64,000 nucleotides of DNA from Ahaetulla prasina (lineage: Eukaryota > Chordata > Lepidosauria > Squamata > Colubridae), in NCBI RefSeq assembly GCF_028640845.1, contig NC_080539.1:300063516-300127515 (forward strand), in the 5' to 3' direction. The notes under the pieces were generated by a model that did not search any database, was not told the DNA's origin, and saw only the letters and a program-made list of their open reading frames with translations. Of the stretch, positions 48,584 through 60,900 are shown one piece after another (within the stretch, counting starts at the first letter, position 1; each line of letters begins with the position of its first letter). Both the position numbers and the translations under genes were made by a program.

Positions 48584-50497
48584 TAGTGCTTTTCTTTTTA
48601 AATATAAGATAAGATTTAGCATCTTAGTATGTTTCCTTGATTCTGGAGATTATACATTTTTAGATTAGTGTAAATATGTCTTATATCTTACTCAGAATGT
48701 CTTATATGTCTTATATCTTACTTACTTATATCTTACTCAGAATCATAACCAGTTTTTCAGCTTTCAACCTAGAATGAATATGAATTGGAGGCACTATGGA
48801 TTTGATGGGAAATGTGTTTGTCCATTTTTGCCGACTTGCTTGTTCTGAGACAAGTATAATATGTTTCTGACTCAGGCATAGGGTGATGTCAATCAAAGTT
48901 ATCTTAACAATGGAATGTGCATGCCTTCCTAAAATGTAACACCTAAATCCTTTGGATACAGGGCACAAAGCTTATTTGAGAACTTCCTTGTTCAGCCCAA
49001 GGAACAAAGTTCATATTATCCAACTGCTCTTACATTATCAAAGGCAGTTAACTGAGTATTGATCCCAGGCATCAGGCTGGCCTTCTTAAAAGCTCCAGTA
49101 TTTGTTTTCCTAATAGGGGCTTGATCTCTTATATATCTGCCCAATAACCAGACTTCCTTGATTATAATGGAATGAATGAATGTGTCTTTTGTTACAGGAA
49201 ATACTAATATTAGAAATGATTTAAAAATCCATATGTATTTGTTAGGTTCACAGCATTAGTCCATTATTCACTGTCCCCTTGTAACTAACACTGTCCTCAG
49301 AAAATTGTATATCTTGCTTAGATTTACATCTCCCAGCATGTTGGTTTTTTTTTTTGGTAATGTGAGGTTTAAGGCATTTCATTAGATAATCACAAATTGG
49401 TGCAATCGAAGAATATTTCTAGTTGCACATGAGATACTTTTGTGAATGGCAAGAACACAGGCAAGAATGTGCTACTCCACAGTTCTGTTCCCAGTATGGC
49501 ACACCATGTATTCAAGCTGTAATAGCTTCTTTTCACTCATGCTCTCCAGAAACAGCATCTAAAGAAATATTTTCTACCAATAGTCACTGATCGTCTTGCT
49601 GCCTGTGCATTTTTCTCATTCCCATTTCAAGACTTTCAAATTACTATGCATCCTCCATCTTGTGTTAGTGAATGATCCTACTTAATTATGTGTAATATAA
49701 GGAAGTACTTCCTTTTGTTTACAGTTAGTCTTTCACTGTTCAGTTTCTTTGGATCATCCTGGATTTAATATGTTAAGAGAAGGAGGAAAAATAACTCCCC
49801 CTATTTACAAGGCATTCTCAGCAACTGGTGAAGCTTAGTAGGATTTGACTGAGTTAATACTTAGATGGAAGATAATCAGATCTGTAGACTTGACTGAGAA
49901 GCCAAAAAGCATCCCAAAAGAAGGCAATTCTCTACTGTTGCCAAGAAGCCTGCATGTAGTTCATGCAGCCACTAGAACTTACGTTCATCTTGGAGGAAAC
50001 ACACTGTTATATCCCTCCACTGCCAGAATTCAGTGTTTACGAGGACACCAATCTTTATGAAACCCTTTCTTTTTATTCTATGATGATTCAGGCTGCTCAA
50101 AAACCTTTGGTGGAGGTTTTATCAAAAGACATAAATCTGTATCCACATGCTTACTGACACTCTTGAAACTTTAATGAGATAGGGCTTACCTTTTCAGAAG
50201 TCATGTCAAAGTAAAAGATAAGTAAAGCAGTATAAAAATACTGTGCAATACTTTCATGTTGTTGGGTAACTACCATACAGTTCAGAGCTTCTCTGCAACC
50301 ATGGCCATCTACCCAGAAACTGAGCTGGAGATGGCTTCCTTGGCCACAGAAAAGTTGGTGGGTATCTATTAGTTCATCAGCTCAGTTCTGATAAATGACT
50401 TTTGAATCAAAGATGAATACTCTGTGAATCAGCAATCCTTCCATGATAATCAGTTTATGTTCACAGTATTTTTGTTGAAAAGGAAACATGCTTTATG
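48584..50497. other. No gene recognised (presumed intron)
   Basis: Includes a short imperfect tandem repeat of GTCTTATATCTTACTCAGAAT at 48675-48745. No coding frame is supported. Confidence 0.5.
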
Positions 50498-50742
50498 TAT
50501 ATAGTCACATGAAAAAATGTGAGGTTTTTTTTTCTTTTTTGACATATGCAGACATATCAAGATTTTATATTCATTCAAACAATATATGAAGTTGATGTGA
50601 CTGAATCAAAAAAATCTATGGAAAATTGACTTTGCAATTATTTATTCCACAAAAATTTAACATGTCATTTCCTTCTCTGTGGAAGAAATAAGTACACCCT
50701 TGGCTCTTAATAGCTGTAATTGCCCCCTTTGGTAGAAACAAT

Positions 50743-51295
50743 CTCAGAATAACAAGAGTTTGAAGGGACCTTAGAGGTCTTCTAGTCCAACCACCTGCTC
50801 AAGCAGGAGACCCTATACCAGTGATGATGAACTCTTGACATCCCCGCGTGCCGGCTGTGTGCCGGAAGTGGCATACAAAACCATCCCATGAGGTATGTGT
50901 GGCCCCGCTGATCTTCACGCGCATGGACACGCTAAAACCCGGAAGAGCGGCGGTCCATCGCACATGCGCAAGCCAGCATCCAAACACCTGGATACTGGTA
51001 TAGAAGCGTGCCTGACAAACAGCTGGCCATCGCGCATGCGCGCAATGTCAACCCGGAAGGTCAGGTGCCGGCCTGCGCATGTGTGATGGAACGCCGCTCT
51101 TCCGGGTTCCGCCACTCCCGTGCACGCAATGGCCAGCTGACTGGCACACATGTGATCACAGGAATGCGGAATAGGAACCAGCGAGACCATGCATTCTTTG
51201 CAGGATGGTTTCATGTGCCACTTCTGGCACGCGTGCCATAGGTTCGCCAACACTGCCCTATACCATTTCAGACAAATCTCAAGTATGTTTCTCAT
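50743..51295 (-). mobile_element. CR1 3' tail inserted in the Tc1-like element, itself interrupted
   Basis: The left part (50743-50818) is the conserved CR1 3' end in reverse: GAAGGGACCTTAGAGGTCTT, then CTAGTCCAACCACCTGC and CAGGAGACCCTATACC. The rest resumes after a hAT insertion at 51256 with CCCTATACCATTTCAGACAA. The right boundary is approximate. Confidence 0.8.
50819..51255. mobile_element. hAT-type element inside the CR1 tail
   Basis: It starts CAGTGATGATGAACTCTTGAC and ends with the inverse of CAGTGTTGGCGAACCTATGG. Perfect 8-bp target duplications CCCTATAC lie at 50811-50818 and 51256-51263. Subterminal regions also pair: GTGCCGGAAGTGGCA on the left and the reverse of GTGCCAGAAGTGGCA on the right. 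Long internal inverted segments contain GAGCGGCGGTCCATCGCACA. It is 437 bp and noncoding; open frames in it are incidental. Confidence 0.92.
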
Positions 51296-52190
51296 AAATA
51301 CCATTCTCTGGCATCAGCTGGGAGAAAATTTTACCCACTCCATTCCTCCACGCAGAATGTTTTCAGCTGTGGAATTTCTTGCATGCACATTTCATTTCAA
51401 ATCACCCCACAGCATGGGATTTAGATCCAGACTTTGACTTGGTGAATCCAGAACCATTCAATTCTCCCCGCCCCCCTCCCCCATCATTCTTTGATGAATT
51501 TACTAGAATGTTTAGTGCCATTGACATGTTGCAAGCTCCACTTTTTCTGTCTGTGGGTCTTGCCTTATCCTTGAGAATTCCCTGGTACAATGAAAGATTT
51601 GTTGTGGATTCTGTAATAGTGAGCTGCCCAGGCCCTAGTGCAGCAAATAAAATTTACACTAACCTGCTTTACCATTGGTATCAGATTCATCTGGTGGAAT
51701 GCTACCTCTGCTTTTTTGCCAAGCAGGTCTTCTTGTACTGTGAACAAATAATGCATGCACTTTGACATAATAGTGATGACAGCTACCTGTGGGTCATATG
51801 TTAAATTGCTTGGGTTCTTAGAGTCTTCTTTCAGCATCTTATGTTCTGCTTTTGGGCTGAACTTGCTGGGACAGCCTGGCCTGGGCATGTTGGTAATTGT
51901 TTGAGATTTTCTTTGTAGATGATCTTCCAGACAGTGAAATGATTGATGTCCAATTGTTTGGTGATCTTTTTAAATCCCTTCCCAGACTCAAAGGCATCTA
52001 TAACCTTCTTTCAGAAGATCTCAGAGAGCTATTTTGATCTAGGGATGGTGTTTCTATACAGTTCAACAACAAAGTGTAATTTAAACTAAAAGACTGAGGT
52101 TACAGTAAGGTAGATTCCTCCCATATACCAATTTTAAATATTTGAGGTAGTGATAAAATATAGGTATATATTTTTCTACATGTGAAATTT

Positions 52191-52544
52191 ACAAAATATA
52201 AATATGCATATTGCTTATCATGCATTATAATATATATCTCATCTGTCAAATATTGTTAAAATGAAGATCAAATAATTATATGTTGAAATACATTGAAAAA
52301 GTCAAACATCTCATATCCTGTACATCCTGTTAACTGTTTCAAGACACACACCCCTTACCAGGATGCAGCTGTAGGGCATTGCATGCCAAAATAGCTAGAC
52401 ACAGAGACAGCTTTTCCCCCATGCCATTCACTCTGCTAAACACCTGATTCCCACAGCACTGTCTTAGGATATTTCCCCATGTACTATGGCTGTATTACTA
52501 CGGTATTATCCTTCTTATCTTTTCTACTGCCTTCTCCTATTGGT
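52191..52544. other. No gene recognised
   Basis: AT-rich interval between two repeats with no supported feature. Confidence 0.45.
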
Positions 52545-53045
52545 GACTTAACTATTATATACTTTGTTGCTTGTATGTATACTGAGAATTTATGCACAGG
52601 AGACAAATTCCAATCTCACTTGGCCAATAAAGTACCGTATATACTCGAGTATAAGCCGAGTTTTTCAGCACATTTTTTGTGCTGAAAAACGTCCCCTCGG
52701 CTTATACTCGGGTCTATACGGCTTATACTCAAGTTTTGTTTTTTTTAAGCCCCTCGGCTTATACTCGAGTATATACGGCTTATACTCGAGTTTTTTTTTT
52801 AGTTTTTTTTTCACATTTTACCGGACTGAAGCCCTGCCGGTGCAGTGAGAGGGCGGGGCGGGGGAGCCGCCAGCCTTCTCAGCTGAGGGAGGGAGGGTTT
52901 CCCCAACCGGTAGGTGCCTCATTTCCCACCCTCGGCTTATACTCGAGTCCCCAGTTTACCCCAGTTTTTGGGGTAAAATTGGGGACCTCGGCTTATACTC
53001 GGATCGGCTTATATTCGAGTATATACGGTATTCTATTCCTACTCC
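52545..53045 (+). mobile_element. Snake1-like LINE 3' end, interrupted by a DNA element
   Basis: On the plus strand the sequence ends CTGAGAATTTATGCACAGGA, GACAAATTCCAATCTCACTTGGCCAATAAA in substance. After the inserted element (52635-53028) a decayed TTCTATTCCTACTCCTATTC tail follows. This is the same 3' end as on the minus strand at 19053-19140. Confidence 0.75.
52635..53028. mobile_element. TIR element with repeated 'CGGCTTATACTCGAGT' units and TA target site
   Basis: It starts CCGTATATACTCGAGTATAA and ends with the inverse TTATATTCGAGTATATACGG, with TA on both sides (52633-52634 and 53029-53030). The internal sequence repeats GGCTTATACTCGAGT about seven times in direct orientation. The TA duplication fits the Tc1/mariner superfamily. 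The reading CTGAAAAACG/CGTTTTTCAGC-like forms a hairpin near 52660-52690. Confidence 0.8.
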
Positions 53046-53254
53046 TATTCATTTCTGTGGAGTGCACTTATTTTTTCATATGATTATATGGATTGCTCTT
53101 TTTAGGTGTCATAGGATATTTTATGGTGACTGACTTTGTTTGAAATAAAATGACATTAGTTTTTGAAAGACTAGTTAGTAAGCTTGCAAGAACATTATTT
53201 GGAAAATATTTATTGTCTTTTTTATTCTCATGGTTGATATATTGTCATTAATGC

Positions 53255-53400
53255 ATGGTTTTGTGTATGATCTGCATGGAATTGGAAAGGGCCACTTCAA
53301 TGCTGAAATCCAAGTTAAAACATTCCTCACAAATGGCTGTCCAACCTCTGCTTGAATATACCTGGTGTCAATAATTTGCTCACTTTTCTTGATATCAGTT
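53255..53400 (-). mobile_element. Old CR1-type 3' fragment
   Basis: AATGCTGAAATCCAAGTTAA, ACATTCCTCACAAATGGCTG and TCCAACCTCTGCTTGAATAT match the pattern of diverged CR1/L3 3' ends in reverse orientation. Identification is by pattern only. Confidence 0.45.
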
Positions 53401-55092
53401 ACATCAACTATAGGTATTTCCCATCTGTTACTTGTGTATTTGATTTTTTTTTCTAAGTGAAGAACTTTTGCATTTGGCATTAATTTAATTCTGATTTTTA
53501 TCCATTTTTAACAAGATTTTTTTGGAAGTTTACTTTTTCTGTTCATTATCCCAGTTGTCTGTATCATTAGCTGGTAATGTGGGCATTGCACATAAGTTAT
53601 TTGTATATCACCCTCTATTTGCTTTTGGTTTTGCTTCTAATTAAACTGATGTTGCGTTTGAGGTCCATATTTTACTTACATAACAATAATTGGAAAATGT
53701 ATTTGGATAGGAAAACTGTTAGAGATCACTTGGGTTTAAAAACAATAATGTTCCTCAATAAAGTAGCGATTGAGTCTGAACTAAATTAGTTGAAGTTTTT
53801 TTTAATTTCAGGGGAACTTGAGTTCAGTCTGTGTTGGCTGAATTCAACAATTGTAAAGATCTAGCAAAGTCCCCTTTATAGGGTCCTGTTTAGCAAAGGA
53901 TGATATTTTCCAAGCAAATTAGTTGTATATGTGTGTTTTAAAAAAAAGATCTTTATATTGCTGCTTTCAGTGGTGCTCTGATATTTTAAACTTGGGCTGA
54001 AAGTATTCCAAAGTATTTTCTTAAATAATTTAATTTGGTTGTATTTCTCACATTTCTAATTATTTATAAGAACTATTGTCTAGCTTGAAAGAATGTTAGC
54101 TTTGATTTATTTTGAGACTTCTTTGCAGTTTATTCTGAATAGCCCTGTAACATATGTTATTCTGGTGATGTAGCTGATTTGTCTTCAAAATAGAAACGCT
54201 GAAGGGTCATTTTAAAAAGCAATGAAAAGACTTTGTTACAGATAATAAAAATAACTGCACATTCAACCTTGCAAATTTATTGGCCCTTGAAAATGACTGT
54301 AATGAACTGCAAACATATTTGCCTCCAGTGTCATCAATCAGATCAGCAGATTAAGGATTTGTAAAGAGTCTTAAATGATAGTATCATAATGGTGAGATTT
54401 AGCACCACTTGAAAATCTGTTGGTTTGCTTTCTAAGTGATATCAGATCATATGTACAAAGTTGCATTTTATTAAGTACAGATGACGGGGCATGATGGAGA
54501 TATTTTTGAAAATAGGAACTTTAAGTAACCTCTATATTATGGTATATCTAGAATAGTAAACTAGCCAATGACAATCATTTTTGCTATATGCCAATTTATA
54601 GCAACTGGATAAAAAAACCCAGCTCTTTCAGAATCTTTCCATGCTGAACATAAACCATTTTTGTGGCGTCTGAAAGATTTTGCATTTTAAAAAAATCTTG
54701 ATTGGAGATAGGCAATCAATTCCACAAAGCCTTGCAAACATGGAACCAAGATAAGTTGGGGTTTTAAGACAGAAGTACCGTTGGGTGTTGATTTGTTTCT
54801 GGTTGGTCTATTTTGAGATGCTGTAACATCACTTGGCAGAAGTAGGTGGAAGAAGTATCTAAACTTTTCATTTTCTATCCAAATGATGGGGCAGGATCTC
54901 CTCTAAATGTCAGTTGTCATTGTGTATTTAGTACAAGTCATATAGTATTTTTAGTAAAACAAGCAGATGTTTTTCTAGCTCTGTGCCCATTTCTCTGCTG
55001 CTATCTCCTGGTCTTCTTTTGTTCCCACATGTCCTGCCTGTATGAGTCTGTGAGTGACAATGTGGGCAGAAATAGTTAATATGCCTCAAGTT
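53401..55092. other. No gene recognised (presumed intron)
   Basis: About 1.7 kb of AT-rich DNA with no supported exon or repeat. Confidence 0.5.
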
Positions 55093-55273
55093 CAGTGGTG
55101 GGTTGCTACCAGTTCGCCCCAGTTTGGGAGAACTGGTAGCAGCGGCAGGAGGCTCCACAGCTACCTGCCTGGACATCATCAAATACGCTCTACTCATGCG
55201 CAGAAGGTTCTGTGCATGTGTAGAAGTGGTGCGTGAGCGAAGCAGTAGCAAAGGTAAGTAAAACCCACCAGTG
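55093..55273. mobile_element. hAT-type element, near-perfect 8-bp target duplication
   Basis: It starts CAGTGGTGGGTTGCTACCAG and ends GTAAAACCCACCAGTG. Flanks CTCAAGTT (55085-55092) and CTTAAGTT (55274-55281) match at 7 of 8. It is 181 bp and noncoding. Termini resemble those at 22027-22192. Confidence 0.85.
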
Positions 55274-55650
55274 CTTAAGTTATTGATGTGTATTTAAGAA
55301 TACAAAAATCATGGACAGAGGAGCTGCTTGCAATGTGTTTTGCATTTTCCAAGAGTTCAGTGATTATTAGATCCTGACTACTAACGTGTTATTTTTAATT
55401 GAAAATCTTCTCTTTTCTGTGCTGCCTGCTGCTGTTCAACTAAGTCAGCTAATTTCTTAATGGGCAGCTAAATTTCTACCCATTATTGGTTTCATCTATA
55501 ATAAGTCTTATCTGTACAAATTCATGTGATTTTGAGTATGTTACAGAAAGGAGTGGCATAAACTATTTGAGTAAACTTATACTATTGGAATAAATTGTGT
55601 GTGGTTTTTCAGTTCATTGATCTCTTGTATGTAGTGTGTATGTTTGTGTG
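55274..55650. other. No gene recognised (presumed intron)
   Basis: AT-rich interval between a hAT element and a SINE. Confidence 0.45.
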
Positions 55651-55855
55651 TACCTTCTAGACAGTGTTGACGCCTGGCAACTGCCTGAGCAAGTCCCTGC
55701 AGTTTACTGGCAAGATTTTGGGTGTGGTTTCCCAGTGCCGCCTCCTTAAGGGTAAGAGAGAGTGAGTGGTCCAAGTTCACTTTGTGCCTAAGACAGAGTA
55801 GAACTCACGGTCTCCCAGTTTCTAGCCTAGCACCTTCATCTATATATCAAACTGC
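55651..55855 (-). mobile_element. Sauria-type tRNA-derived SINE
   Basis: Minus strand: GGCAGTTTGATATATAGATG, GTGCTAGGCTAGAAACTGGG, AGACCGTGAGTTCTACTC, then CACTCACTCTCTCTTACCCT and CTGCAGGGACTTGCTCAGGC. This follows the layout of Sauria SINEs (tRNA-related head ending in a GTGAGTTCTA B-box-like word, central domain, BovB-like tail). The head is diverged, so it is an old copy. Confidence 0.72.
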
Positions 55856-56283
55856 CTATTGTATATATACATAGTCCTGAGTTGCTGTTCTGAATTGGAA
55901 ACAATGTTTTAGACTTCTCATATGATATAAGACATGCTTCTCTTAAGAGTCTATTACAGTACATGGTCAGGTGAAAGTAATCAGGGATAGGAGTTAAGTT
56001 CAAAGTACTACAGGTTTATTATATGCTACCTATACACAAGAATCTGATCTACTTATGGCCAAGGCAATTGGTGCTAGATAAGAGTCAATGGAAGTCACAG
56101 AAGGCGGTGTGTGTGTGTGTGTTGGGGTGGGGGGTTGGTCTCTTGTAGCATAGCAACTCCAAACTAATGAAGTATTTGACACCGCATTCAGGCTCTGCCT
56201 GATCATCACCTACAACATGTATTTTTTGAAGTTAGGATATGTAGGATGTTGTCATGTTCCCAAATCCAAGAGAGAAAATAGTA
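55856..56283. other. No gene recognised (presumed intron)
   Basis: Contains a short (GT)n run near 56107-56121. No other feature is seen. Confidence 0.45.
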
Positions 56284-56690
56284 CAGATAGTCCTTGACTT
56301 ACAACTGTAGTGGAGCCCCAGATTTCTGTCATATATCATGACATTCATAAGTCGAGGCACTCACACGAATGACCAAGTTTTACAACATTATTGCAGTGGA
56401 TGTTAAGCTACTGCCTCAGTCATTAAGTGACTATCATGGTTGTTAATCAAAGCAACAGTTTTGTTGCTTTTCACTGTAAACTGGAAATAAATACTGGTTT
56501 CCAGCAAAAAATGTAAATTGATGTGACATGACCATAGGAAGCTGCAAATGGTCATAAATATGAAAATGTGATTGCGTGACGGGGACGGCAGCCATGAGAA
56601 CTTTGAATCTGGGTCACAAGTATCTTTTGGGAGTTTGCAAAACATTGAGCAGTCACTATGCAACCAGTTGTAAGTCGAGGACCACACCTG
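56284..56690. mobile_element. Mariner/Tigger-like element, related but distinct interior
   Basis: It starts CAGATAGTCCTTGACTTACAA and ends TTGTAAGTCGAGGACCACACCTG, so the termini match those of the element at 7659. The interior is different (CAGTGGAGCCCCAGATTTCT-type). TA precedes the left end; CA follows the right end. No coding capacity. Confidence 0.72.
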
Positions 56691-56769
56691 CATTGTAAAA
56701 TCCACACCGTAATCTAAAATATTGCAAACAAAATTTCAGTAGTGTAACAAAGAAAGCTGGTGGAGTGTA

Positions 56770-57901
56770 CCTTCTTTCTATGATGATGATGATAGTAATA
56801 ATAATAATAACAACAACAACAACAGAGTTGGAAGGGACCTTGGAGGTCTTCTAGTCCAACCCCCTGCCCAGGCAGGAAACCCTACACCATTTCAAACAAA
56901 TGGTTATCCAACATTTCCAGTGTTGGAGCATTTACAACTTCTGCAGGCAAGTTGTTCCACTGATTAATTGTTCTAACTGTCAGGAAATTTCTCCTTAGTT
57001 CTAAGTTGCTTCTCTCCTTGATTAGTCTCCACCCATTGCTTTTTATTCTACCCTCAAGTGCTTTGAAGAATACTTTGATTCCCTCTTCTTTGTGGCAACC
57101 CCTGAGATATTGGAACACTGCTATCATGTCTCCCCTAGTCCTTCTTTTCATTAAACTAGGCATACGGAGTTCTTGCAACCGTTCTTCATATGTTTTAGCC
57201 TCCAGTCCCCTAATCATCTTTGTTGCTCTTCTCTGCACTCTTTCTAGAGTCTCAACATCTTTTTTACATTGTGGCAACCAAAACTGAATGCAATATTCCA
57301 AGTGTGGCCTTAACAAGGCATTACAAAGTGGTATTAACACTTCACGTGTTCTTGATTCTATCCCTCTGTTTATGCAGCCCAGAACTGTGTTGGCTTTTTT
57401 GGCAGCTGCTGCACACTGCTGGCTCATATCTAAATGGTTGTCCACTAGGACTCCAAGATCCCTCTCACAGTTACTACTATTGAGCAAGGTACCACATATC
57501 CGGTACCTGTGCATTTTGTTTTTTTGGCCTAAATGTAGAACCTTACTTTTTTCACTGTTGAATTTCATTTTGTTAGATAGCGCCCAATGTTCAAGTCTGT
57601 CAAGATCTTTCTGTATCTTGAGCCTATCTTCTGGAGTGTTGGCTATTCCTGCCAGCTTGGTGTCATCTGCAAATTTGATGAGTTCCCCATCTATCCCCTT
57701 GTCCAAGTCATTGATGAAGATGTTGAAGAGTACTGGGCCTAAAACAGAGCCTTGGGGTACTCCACTGCATAGTTCCCTCCATGTGGATGTAGTTCCATTG
57801 AGGACTACATGTTGAGTGCGGTTGGTCAGCCAGTTACGAATCCATCTGGTGGTGGTGCTGTCTAACCCACATTTTTCTTTGACTTTGACTTTGGAAAGCA
57901 T
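56770..57901 (-). mobile_element. CR1 LINE 3' part with a 339-codon open frame
   Basis: The minus-strand frame 57901-56882 is open for 339 codons and covers the C-terminal half of the CR1 reverse transcriptase. It includes the conserved CSGVPQGSVLGPVLFNIFIN, the catalytic KFADDTKL (FADD at residues 77-80 of the frame), and further on YEERLQELRMPSL and RGDMIAVFQYL. The 3' UTR ends in AGTCCAACC...GGTCCCTTCCAACTCTG (reverse of 56824-56880) and a (TTG/TTA)n tail at 56790-56823. It is 5'-truncated at about 57901. The absence of stops suggests a relatively young insertion. Confidence 0.92.
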
Positions 57902-60900
57902 TCATGTTTCTAAACAAAAAGAAGTGTGCTGATCTCTAGCTACTTAAAAGGAATCCCGGGGTTCACTTGAAGAAAACAACTGTTTACTGGCTGTTACAGC
58001 AGTGACCGTGATTTGTGTATTTTGGGGCAACAGGAGAGGCAAATATTAAAGTGACTCCTGTACTTGGCCATGGGAACTCATGATCTTAAAAGCCTATTCA
58101 AGCCGTGTTGTTTGACTTTTACCAATTATTGTGTTGACTAGGGACAGCATTTTTTATCATCTGCCTATCTTTTTATTGCATGGGTGAGAAAACATGTCAC
58201 ATTTTCTTCCAAATGAGGGGGAGGGGGGGGAAGTCCTTTTCATCTTAAGGCAGTTGCAATTGTGCTAACCTATGGAGGACTAGGGCAGCCTTCCCCAGCC
58301 TGGTGCCAAACAAATATTTTGGAATAAAAGTCCCAGTATCCTTGTCTAGGGTATATGGCAGGTAGTCCAAAATACGTGGAGGACATCAAGCTGTCAGTTC
58401 CGAGCTTAGGATAAGTAATAATGTAAAGCAGGTTTCTCCAACACATCACGCAACACAACCGATATATTGCCTGACTTGGTTCAGCTCATTCATAACGTTG
58501 TAATGTGAAAACTACCATAAAAGTATTTAATTACAAATTGGTGAAATACTGCTTCCTATGTGAAAAATATACCAAGTATCTTATCACTTTGGAACTTGAT
58601 GCTGATATCTAAACAGTCTATAGTTGTTCTCCACAAATACCAAGTAATACTATATTATATGCCTAACTGCTGACTCAAGCCTAACGTTCCTATCATTCAT
58701 TCACCCTTTCCCAGTAAAATTTCAAAAAGCTTTTGTACTTGGGTTCATCCAGTATACCAAGTTTCATTTCTGCTCCTTCAATAATAGCATCAAGTGAAGT
58801 AACACTCATAATTGTGGAACACACACTCTACTCAGTTATGACTGGTTTTGTTCCATGTAAGTTTGGGATGATTTCTGAAGACTTTTATTTTTTTATCAGG
58901 CCTATGCATTTTTCTTGATGCTGTTGTAGTCCTGTTTATATGGTTTTTTAAACAGTTAAAATTTTATTTGGTTCTATTGCTTTATTGTGTTTCATACCTA
59001 GCTTTGGGTTATTTCTAACTGAAAAATGATTGGTACATTTAATAAATAAATCTAACTTTTTAGATGCAGGCTTTCTTTCCCTTTTATTGCTTATTTCCTC
59101 TATTACTCTTTCCAGAGATTTGGGAGAGTGCCCAAATTAGACACTCTTTGTTGAGGTTTACAAAAGAAGTGCAAGATAAGTCACCTCAGATTTTATAAAA
59201 GTTATCTTAAACACATAGAAGTATATTGTACAGGAATAATTAAGAGCAGAAGTTCTTCATTCACATTTTCAGGAAACTTTAAATTCAGTTGATCAAACAG
59301 CTAAAACAAACAACTGGAAAGCAGTTTGGTTTAAACAAGTCTTTCTTCCATTAGCCTACTTTAAGGTTTTTGCCTCTTGAATGTGCTAAAATGACTAGTT
59401 ATAATCTTACTTTGTATATGCAATTGTTGTGAAGTTTTGGTGTATTTTTGTTAAATATACTTGACTTAATTAGTATAATTCAGAATTCTGAACAAACCTG
59501 TATTAGAATCTGATTTTCCTCCTATACAAAGAGTTGAGCCATGACCAGTTGTTTTAGGTCACTTTTTACCACCTGATTATCTGTATATTATACATTATTT
59601 ATCTGTGTTTAATATATCCTCTATCTGTATATTAGACTACTGTCTTGTCTATGTGATCCTAGGAGTCAAAAACAAATTGATGGTACCTAATCAGTCAGTG
59701 AGTGTTAGACTACAACTCCCATAATGTCAGTATGATCAAGGATATTTTACAGCTTGAACCATTACACTTTCTGCCAGAGTAAAGCAGAAAACTGCAGCTC
59801 TTTATTATTCAGTACTTGGCAAAAGATTCTCAGACACAACTTGACTGGATTAAAGAATAAAACTTTAACCCAACACATTTGTGTGAGAGAGGTGGGGGAG
59901 TAAGGGAGGGAGGCTTTTTCTTCCTGGGTTCTAAGTTGACAATTATTTGGCTAGTTTCTTGATGGCTGACATATGTTTACATAGGCTATCTGTAGCCTAT
60001 GAATCACTGGTTCCCTCTCACTTGTCACAGCCTTTCTATGAAACATCTCCAACATAGAAATGAATTCTTTAACTTCAAGCTTTATACCATCAGATAATTT
60101 GTATTTAAATAAATATACTGGTAGTTTATTTAAGGTATACAGTTTGATTTTTTATTATTATTTAAGACTATAAAACACAGCCTCTGAAAAAACTCCACTT
60201 TTTTCTTTCTCTTCCTTTGGGTATGTTTTCTATGCAGAAACATGAAATTTTATGAAGTTCTATTCATCAAAGTTAGGAAAGTTGCTTTTAGTGTAATTTG
60301 CAAATCAGGACAACAGTAACAAATTAAAGTTGAAAAGGATAACAAGAATGATCTAATCCAGACTTCTGCAATCTGCAGACAAATCCAGGATAAGACCATT
60401 ACTTTTATTTAAGTGACATTAAGGCAGAATAAAAACAATTGGGAATTTTGGCATAATACAGCCAATAACGCCGTACTCATGTTTAGAGGAAAGGAACAAA
60501 GAGGATTGTGACTATGGCTTTGCCTTCAGGACAATATTTTATGAAGTCAGGGGTGAATGACTAAACTCAATTACAGATCATATTCTTGACGTGTATGTGT
60601 CAAAGGTGCACTTGACAATACACCTATTTTTTGGTAACTATTCATTGATGAAAGTACTTTAGTACTTATGATAAACAGGTTTCCTTGACCAAATCAAATA
60701 TCCTTCCTAAAAATCTAGAGGTCAAAATATTTCTGTCTCTATATTTGAAAATATTTCTGAAAGTGTAATTTACTGAGAAAAAAGGTGACTTGAAATAAAA
60801 AGCTCACATCATTACTAAATTCACTCTTCCAGCGGTGAAGTTTAAATGATTTTATCATTGGATTGAAGAATATTATTGGCAGGTAGCTAGGAATCCCAAC

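Larger units (their letters stand above)
50498..52190 (-). mobile_element. Degenerate Tc1-like transposon
   Basis: The ends near 50505 (GTCACATGAAAAAATGTGA) and 52185 (TTTTTCTACATGTGAAA) are partly inverted. Read on the minus strand, 52050-51840 gives FRRKVIDAFESGKGFKKITK, then PSKFSPKAEHKMLKE and SKNP. This is the paired helix-turn-helix of a Tc1-type transposase. The C-terminal part near 51440-51300 gives a decayed catalytic-region end (WGDLK-like, then EEWGK-like). Stop codons and frameshifts are abundant. The 3' non-coding part (50500-50742) is split from the rest by a CR1 insertion at 50743. Confidence 0.7.

Noticed and set aside
50915..51304. 129-codon open frame on the minus strand
   Set aside because: It lies inside the GC-richer nonautonomous hAT element bounded by perfect target duplications.
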